The notes beneath the pieces were generated by a model, which made no database searches, had not been told where the DNA came from, and saw only the letters and a list, made by a program, of their open reading frames with translations. From Pedobacter sp. (GTDB lineage Bacteria > Bacteroidota > Bacteroidia > Sphingobacteriales > Sphingobacteriaceae), in contig SSFR01000004.1 in assembly GCA_008015505.1 (NCBI GenBank), positions 79,194-143,193 on the forward strand: a stretch of 64,000 nt of DNA, written 5' to 3'. Every line of letters begins with the position of its first letter. Position 1 is the stretch's first letter. This document shows positions 59,294 through 64,000 of the stretch, piece after piece. The translations under genes were made by a program, and so were the position numbers.

Positions 59294-61720
59294 CTAATCA
59301 AATTTTATTTTTTGTATTCTGACAGCATTAAAAATGGCTACTAAAGCTACTCCTACGTCTGCAAAAACTGCCTCCCACATGGTTGCTAGTCCACCTGCTC
59401 CTAGTACTAGAACAATGCCCTTTACTACAAATGCCATAGATATATTTTGCCACACTACTTTATTAGTCTCACGGCCTATTTCTATAGCTACAGCAATTTT
59501 AGAAGGCTGATCAGTTTGTATAATAACATCTGCTGTTTCTATTGCAGCATCGCTACCTAAACCGCCCATAGCTATTCCTACGTCACTTAAAGCCAGGACA
59601 GGTGCATCATTGATACCGTCGCCAACAAAAGCAATAATCTGTTTAGAATCTTTTTTCAATTCCTCAACTTTTTGAACTTTATTTTCTGGTAACAGATCAC
59701 CATATGCTTGGTCAATTTTGAGTTCTTTGGCCACTTTGTTAACCACAGTTTGTTTATCACCAGAAAGCATTATAGTAGTGATGTTTTGTTTATGTAGTGC
59801 AATGATGGCCTCTTTACTATCTTCTTTGACTTCGTCTGCAATAGTGACGTAACCAACCAACGTTTTATCTATTCCCATCAGAACTACCGTATCTGAGAGT
59901 TGTTTTACTTCATCTGGGACAGTAATGCCGAATTTTTCCAACATTTTCACATTCCCAGCCAGTACTTCTTCCCCTTCTATAATCCCTTTAATTCCGTGTC
60001 CACTTATTTCTTCAAGATTATCTATAGCAATAGTTTTACTTTTATTTTTAACGTAAGCTACAATTGCTTGGGCTACTGGGTGAGTAGATTTTGATTCTAA
60101 TGCCGCAAGCTTTCCAATCCATTCGTTTAAATCTCCTTTAAAGCTTTTCACTATCTGAACTTTAAAAACTCCTTTGGTTAAAGTTCCTGTTTTATCCATT
60201 ACAACAATATTCACTTTTGTCATCAAGTCTAAAAAGTTAGAGCCTTTAAATAGAATTCCTACACGAGAAGCTGCACCAATTCCTCCAAAATATCCCAAAG
60301 GAATGGAGATTACCAACGCACATGGACATGATACTACTAAAAACACCAATGCTCTATAAAACCAATCGCGAAAAATATACACTTGCATGAATAACGAAGG
60401 AACGAGTACGATACCCAGGGCAAGAAAAACAACAATAGGGGTATATATTCTTGAAAACTTGCGAATAAATTGTTCTGTTTTTGCTTTACGGGTAGTAGCT
60501 TCCTGTACTAATGTTAAGATATGAGCAAAGGAACTATCATTAAACAACTTGGTGACTTTAAGTTCAACTACCTTATCTTGATTGATCATCCCGGCAAGAA
60601 CAGTTTCTCCTTTGTTAAAGGTTGAAGGTTTACTTTCGCCTGTTAGAGCAGCAGTGTTAAAAGAACTTTTTTCGCTAAGCATTTCTCCATCAAGCGGAAC
60701 CTTTTCTCCCAACTTAATTTGGATTATCTCTCCAATCTGAACCTCAACTGGTCTTACTGACTGAAAAGAACCATTACGCAAAACATTTGCTACATCTGGT
60801 CTAATATCTAGTAGTACCTTGATATTGCGTTTGGCACGATTTACTGCAGCATCCTGAAAAAGCTCTCCAATAGTATAAAATAATATTACTGCAACTCCTT
60901 CAGGATATTCCTTAAGACAGAAAGCTCCAAGAGTAGCTATCGTCATCAAGATAAATTCTGTAAATAGATCACCCTTAATAGCATATCGAATCCCACGTAA
61001 TGCAACTGGCCAGCCAACAGGAATATAGGCTAAAGTATACCAGCTAAAGCGCATCCATCCAATAAAGTAACCCTGCTCGAAGCAATTATCGGCAAGAATA
61101 CCTATTAATAACATAGTGAAGCTTATCCCTACTGGTAGATATTGCTTCCATCCTTCAAGATTATGTCCATGATCATGGACATAATCTTGACTCTTGATAT
61201 GTTTTTCTTTAGTTATTTTTTTACGAAAGTTAATTTTTAATTCTTCGCTGCGTTCATCTTCGGGTATTTGAAAAGGAGTAATTACTTTAAGATCATTTTC
61301 TTGGATAGCTGACAGAAGTTGTTCTTTACTTGTTTTTGAATGATCATATTCTATACGAATGGTTCCAGTTCCTCCTACCGCAACATCTAGAACACCTGGT
61401 GCTTCTTTCAAACTATTTTCAATAAGGTTGGCCTGGTTTATATCGCTTAACCCTTCGGTATCGACTAATAAATGCCCGTACTGCTCAGAGATTGCTGCTC
61501 CAGCTTTTTCTGCATAATATTTAACCTGTTCAAGAGAAATTAGATCTGAATCATAATGAAGGCATAGCTGTGAGGGTAGCGTCTTTGCCTTATACTGAAG
61601 ATGCACCTTCAGTATACCTTTGGTTCCTTGTAATTGTTTAATTAGTCTACCTATGCAGGCGTCTCGTTCATCAGGAATTGTAGGTAATAATATGTCTAAG
61701 CTGATCTGCGTCTTTTCCAT
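59294..61720 (-). CDS. Zn/Cd/Pb-type P1B ATPase
   Basis: This 808-aa P-type metal exporter has TGES (360-363), the membrane metal site CPC (465-467) in VVSCPCALVISIPLGY, DKTGT (509-513), FVGDGINDAPVLALSDVGIA, and an Asp in the last helices (AVFADVGVALVAIFNAVRI) that marks the ZntA/CadA group. Residues 1-150 look like two heavy-metal-associated folds that lack CxxC. A His cluster HDHGH (182-186) precedes the first helix. It probably expels Zn, Cd or Pb. Confidence 0.88.
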   Translation of the reverse strand: MEKTQISLDILLPTIPDERDACIGRLIKQLQGTKGILKVHLQYKAKTLPSQLCLHYDSDLISLEQVKYYAEKAGAAISEQYGHLLVDTEGLSDINQANLIENSLKEAPGVLDVAVGGTGTIRIEYDHSKTSKEQLLSAIQENDLKVITPFQIPEDERSEELKINFRKKITKEKHIKSQDYVHDHGHNLEGWKQYLPVGISFTMLLIGILADNCFEQGYFIGWMRFSWYTLAYIPVGWPVALRGIRYAIKGDLFTEFILMTIATLGAFCLKEYPEGVAVILFYTIGELFQDAAVNRAKRNIKVLLDIRPDVANVLRNGSFQSVRPVEVQIGEIIQIKLGEKVPLDGEMLSEKSSFNTAALTGESKPSTFNKGETVLAGMINQDKVVELKVTKLFNDSSFAHILTLVQEATTRKAKTEQFIRKFSRIYTPIVVFLALGIVLVPSLFMQVYIFRDWFYRALVFLVVSCPCALVISIPLGYFGGIGAASRVGILFKGSNFLDLMTKVNIVVMDKTGTLTKGVFKVQIVKSFKGDLNEWIGKLAALESKSTHPVAQAIVAYVKNKSKTIAIDNLEEISGHGIKGIIEGEEVLAGNVKMLEKFGITVPDEVKQLSDTVVLMGIDKTLVGYVTIADEVKEDSKEAIIALHKQNITTIMLSGDKQTVVNKVAKELKIDQAYGDLLPENKVQKVEELKKDSKQIIAFVGDGINDAPVLALSDVGIAMGGLGSDAAIETADVIIQTDQPSKIAVAIEIGRETNKVVWQNISMAFVVKGIVLVLGAGGLATMWEAVFADVGVALVAIFNAVRIQKIKFD

Positions 61721-61770
61721 TGTTTAGTTGAGGATACTATTTATTCCTAGCCACTATTATATGGGATATA

Positions 61771-61787
61771 ATAAACTTTAAACAAGC
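61771..61787. repeat. Solitary end of the foldback element
   Basis: The exact 17-base right-end sequence ataaactttaaacaagc lies 8 bases past the stop codon of the ArsC/Spx-like gene. No left end is found nearby. Confidence 0.6.
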
Positions 61788-61795
61788 TCAATGAT

Positions 61796-62146
61796 TTATG
61801 ATTGGAATACCTTCTCATAAACTTCTGCATCAAAACCCAATATAATTTTCTCGGCTAATTCAATCACCGGACGTTTGATCACACTTGGATAGTCCTTCAT
61901 CAACTGAATAGCAGCAGCTTCACTCTCAGCTGCAGACCTTTGCAAATCTGATGACAATGTCCTCCAAGTAGTTCCCCGCTTATTGATTAATTTATCCAAG
62001 CCTAGCTTATTCACCCATATTTCCAGCCGAGAACGCTCAATACCTAATTTCTTAAAATCATGAAACTCATACTCCATTTGATGTGTATCGAGCCACGTAA
62101 GTGCCTTTTTAACAGTACTACAATTTTTTATTCCGTAAACCTTCAT
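61796..62146 (-). CDS. ArsC/Spx/YffB-family thioredoxin-fold protein
   Basis: The 116-aa protein has a single Cys (C9) in YGIKNCSTVKKALTWL, a later RGTTWRTLSS, and IKRPVIELAEKIILGFD, the pattern of the YffB/Spx branch of the ArsC family. It could be a glutathione-dependent reductase or a regulator; I cannot decide. Its ATG overlaps the pth stop by 4 bases. Confidence 0.85.
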   Translation of the reverse strand: MKVYGIKNCSTVKKALTWLDTHQMEYEFHDFKKLGIERSRLEIWVNKLGLDKLINKRGTTWRTLSSDLQRSAAESEAAAIQLMKDYPSVIKRPVIELAEKIILGFDAEVYEKVFQS

Positions 62147-62712
62147 ATCACTGATTTATTAAATCGGGTCATGGTTAATCCAGCCCCTACACTAACAAAA
62201 CTGCGTATCATTTCGACTGAATGCGCAATCAATGCGGGAAGCTCTGGTTGTTCATCCTCATCAAAACCACTTAAAACATACGATACCTGCTGACCCTTTG
62301 GGAAATGATCCCCTATGCCAAAACGTAACCTGGGATAATTAGAACTACCCAACATCGCCTCAATACTTTTTAATCCATTATGACCAGCATGACTTCCCTT
62401 TGGCTTTAAACGAATAGCCCCAAAAGGCAAGGCTAAATCATCTACGATAATCAACACATTCTCTATGGGTATTTTTAGTTGCTGCATCCAGTAGTTAACC
62501 GCTTTACCACTCAAATTCATATAAGTAGTAGGCTTGATCAAGTGTATTTTCTGGCCCTTATAATTTAGTTCTGTATAATAAGCCAAACGCATATGATGAA
62601 ACGAAACTTCTACCTCCTTAGCCAGTGCATCTGCAATCATGAATCCAATATTGTGTCTGGTATCGACATATTCCGGCCCAATATTACCTAAGCCTACTAT
62701 TAAATATCTCAT
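62143..62712 (-). CDS. pth: Peptidyl-tRNA hydrolase
   Basis: Pth frees tRNA from peptidyl-tRNA that drops off the ribosome. The 189-aa product has VGLGNIGPEYVDTRHNIGFM with the catalytic H20, PTTYMNLSGKAV, IVVDDLALPFGAIRLKPKGS and GHNGLKSIEAMLGSSNYPRL. All are family hallmarks, and the size is normal. Confidence 0.96.
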   Translation of the reverse strand: MRYLIVGLGNIGPEYVDTRHNIGFMIADALAKEVEVSFHHMRLAYYTELNYKGQKIHLIKPTTYMNLSGKAVNYWMQQLKIPIENVLIIVDDLALPFGAIRLKPKGSHAGHNGLKSIEAMLGSSNYPRLRFGIGDHFPKGQQVSYVLSGFDEDEQPELPALIAHSVEMIRSFVSVGAGLTMTRFNKSVI

Positions 62713-62753
62713 TTCCTCAAGAATAAATACAAGATGTAGGTTACTTCATCTAC

Positions 62754-64000
62754 TCATAACCATTGATTAAACTGCTTAATAAACCACATTTTAACCAACT
62801 GAATGAGTAAACAATAACCTATTAAAATTCCCAAAAGCCACGGAAAAAACCCGATCGGCAAGGGCTCCATTTTTAGTGCAGATGCAAATGGAGTAAATGG
62901 AATCAATATGCCAATGAGCATAATAAAAGATGTTAATGCCACAACAGGAGTTGCCGCCCAACTTTGTAAGAATGGAATTTTTCGGGTACGTATCATGTGC
63001 ACGATTAATGTTTGGGATAGTAATCCTTCGACAAACCAGCCACTTTGAAACAAACTCTGGTGTGCAGGTGCGTTCGCCTTAAATAGAAAAAATAGAACCG
63101 CAAAAGTAACATAGTCGAAGATAGAACTAATAGGCCCTATAAATAGCATAAAACGGCTGATTCCATCTGCACTCCATTTTTGCGGTTTTTCGAGGAAATC
63201 CCTATCCATACTATCCCAAGGAATGGAAATTTGAGACACATCATACAACAGATTCTGTACCAACAATTGGATAGGCAGCATAGGTAAAAACGGAAGAAGT
63301 ATACTAGCTCCTAGCACACTGAACATATTGCCAAAGTTGCTACTGGCTGTCATTTTGATGTATTTAATAATATTTCCAAATGTGCGACGCCCATAGATCA
63401 CCCCCTTGCGTAATACCACCAAATCTTTTTCCAACAAGATAATGTCAGCACTCTCTTTAGCAATATCTACAGCCGTATCAACTGAGACACCCACATCGGC
63501 ATCACGCAAAGCTGTGGCATCATTAATACCATCTCCCATAAAGCCTACTGTATGTCCTTTGACTTGTAAGAGCTTAACAATTCTTGATTTTTGCAATGGA
63601 CTCAATTTGGCAAAGATGCTCGTCTCGTCGATTTTTTCGATAAGATCCGCATCACTCATTTGTTCAACCACACTCCCCAGCAATACATGCTGAATAGGAA
63701 TACCCACATCACGGCATATTTTCTTAGTTACAATTTCATTATCCCCTGTCAGTACCTTAATATTAACACCTAGTTTTTGTAGCCCTACAATCGCTGGTTT
63801 AGCTGTTGGTTTAGCAGGATCTAAAAAACCAATAAAACCCGTTAATATTAAATTACGCTCATCAGAAACAGAATAGGTCAGTGGTCTTTCTTCGTATTCT
63901 TTAACCGCAATGAGCAAAACACGTAATCCATCTTCATTCAGCTTTTTGGTTGATTGCAAGATTGTCTGACGAATACGATCATCCATGGGCACTATTTTAT
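62754..64000 (-). CDS. mgtA: MgtA-type magnesium P-type ATPase, C-terminal part (cut by window edge)
   Basis: An open frame of 415 codons enters from beyond the right edge. The visible part contains the end of the P/N domain (LTGFIGFLDPAKPTAKPAIV, GFMGDGINDATALRDADVGV) and about six transmembrane helices (TASSNFGNMFSVLGASILLP, WFVEGLLSQTLIVHMIRTRK). These match MgtA/MgtB Mg2+ importers. The phosphorylation Asp lies outside the window. No stop separates the visible GTG/ATG codons from the upstream frame, so the gene starts further right. Confidence 0.9.
   Translation of the reverse strand, partial: KIVPMDDRIRQTILQSTKKLNEDGLRVLLIAVKEYEERPLTYSVSDERNLILTGFIGFLDPAKPTAKPAIVGLQKLGVNIKVLTGDNEIVTKKICRDVGIPIQHVLLGSVVEQMSDADLIEKIDETSIFAKLSPLQKSRIVKLLQVKGHTVGFMGDGINDATALRDADVGVSVDTAVDIAKESADIILLEKDLVVLRKGVIYGRRTFGNIIKYIKMTASSNFGNMFSVLGASILLPFLPMLPIQLLVQNLLYDVSQISIPWDSMDRDFLEKPQKWSADGISRFMLFIGPISSIFDYVTFAVLFFLFKANAPAHQSLFQSGWFVEGLLSQTLIVHMIRTRKIPFLQSWAATPVVALTSFIMLIGILIPFTPFASALKMEPLPIGFFPWLLGILIGYCLLIQLVKMWFIKQFNQWL

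Noticed and set aside
1..64000. tRNA, rRNA, CRISPR array, prophage or intact IS element
   Set aside because: I found no cloverleaf-like sequence, no rRNA-like stretch, no regularly spaced direct repeats, and no transposase or phage gene in any frame.

Overview
The window comes from a Bacteroidota chromosome, most likely Sphingobacteriaceae or a close relative. The evidence is a gliding-motility lipoprotein GldH downstream of a RicT-like PSP1 protein and HolB, a TonB-domain protein, an LpoB-like lipoprotein, the long (about 480 aa) form of GAPDH, a short primary sigma factor without region 1.1, and upstream sites of the Bacteroidota type TTTG-N19-TAnnTTTG. The DNA is AT-rich, most genes lie on the minus strand, and many are spaced by only a few bases or overlap. 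I see no rRNA, tRNA, CRISPR array, prophage or intact insertion sequence.

Layout. 1-9620 (minus) is the S10/spc ribosomal protein operon, read from rplC down to a truncated secY at the window edge, with a good promoter at 9696-9726. The usual first gene rpsJ is absent. 9941-12356 (minus) carries gap and rpoD, separated by a 17-bp perfect hairpin. 12442-15058 (minus) holds an exported protein and a lemA/TPM/TPM set. 15148-20647 holds a FAD oxidoreductase (plus), then on the minus strand a secreted subtilase, cytidine deaminase, and an unusual predicted cysteine peptidase with a proline-rich tail. 20855-24895 (plus) holds thiolase, an exported protein and hscA. 24906-27828 holds small envelope genes. 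27837-45984 is a housekeeping block: mfd, an SDR, an AraC regulator, a glutaryl-CoA-dehydrogenase-like gene, gldH, ricT-like, holB, lysA, lysC, namZ-like (plus), a polyprenyl synthetase, rnr and a zincin-like lipoprotein.

46227-54961 (plus) is a complete potassium uptake locus. It has a 27-aa membrane peptide, kdpF, kdpA, kdpB, kdpC, an outer-membrane porin-like protein, a kinase-less KdpD and a separate histidine kinase. The input half (KdpD/USP) and the kinase half of the sensor are separate proteins, and no KdpE-like response regulator lies in the window.

Between 55445 and 57121 are the remains of a fatty acyl-AMP ligase fused to an acyl carrier domain, broken by stops, frameshifts and two large internal deletions. 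It is followed by an M1-family aminopeptidase, a zinc/cadmium-type P-ATPase, an ArsC/Spx-like gene, pth, and the C-terminal part of an MgtA-type P-ATPase cut by the window end.

The least explained features are a dispersed foldback element of about 157 bp with 17-bp terminal inverted repeats (one full copy, one short derivative, one decayed copy, three solitary ends), the predicted papain-fold protein with two SH3-ligand-like motifs, and a structured element downstream of gap.
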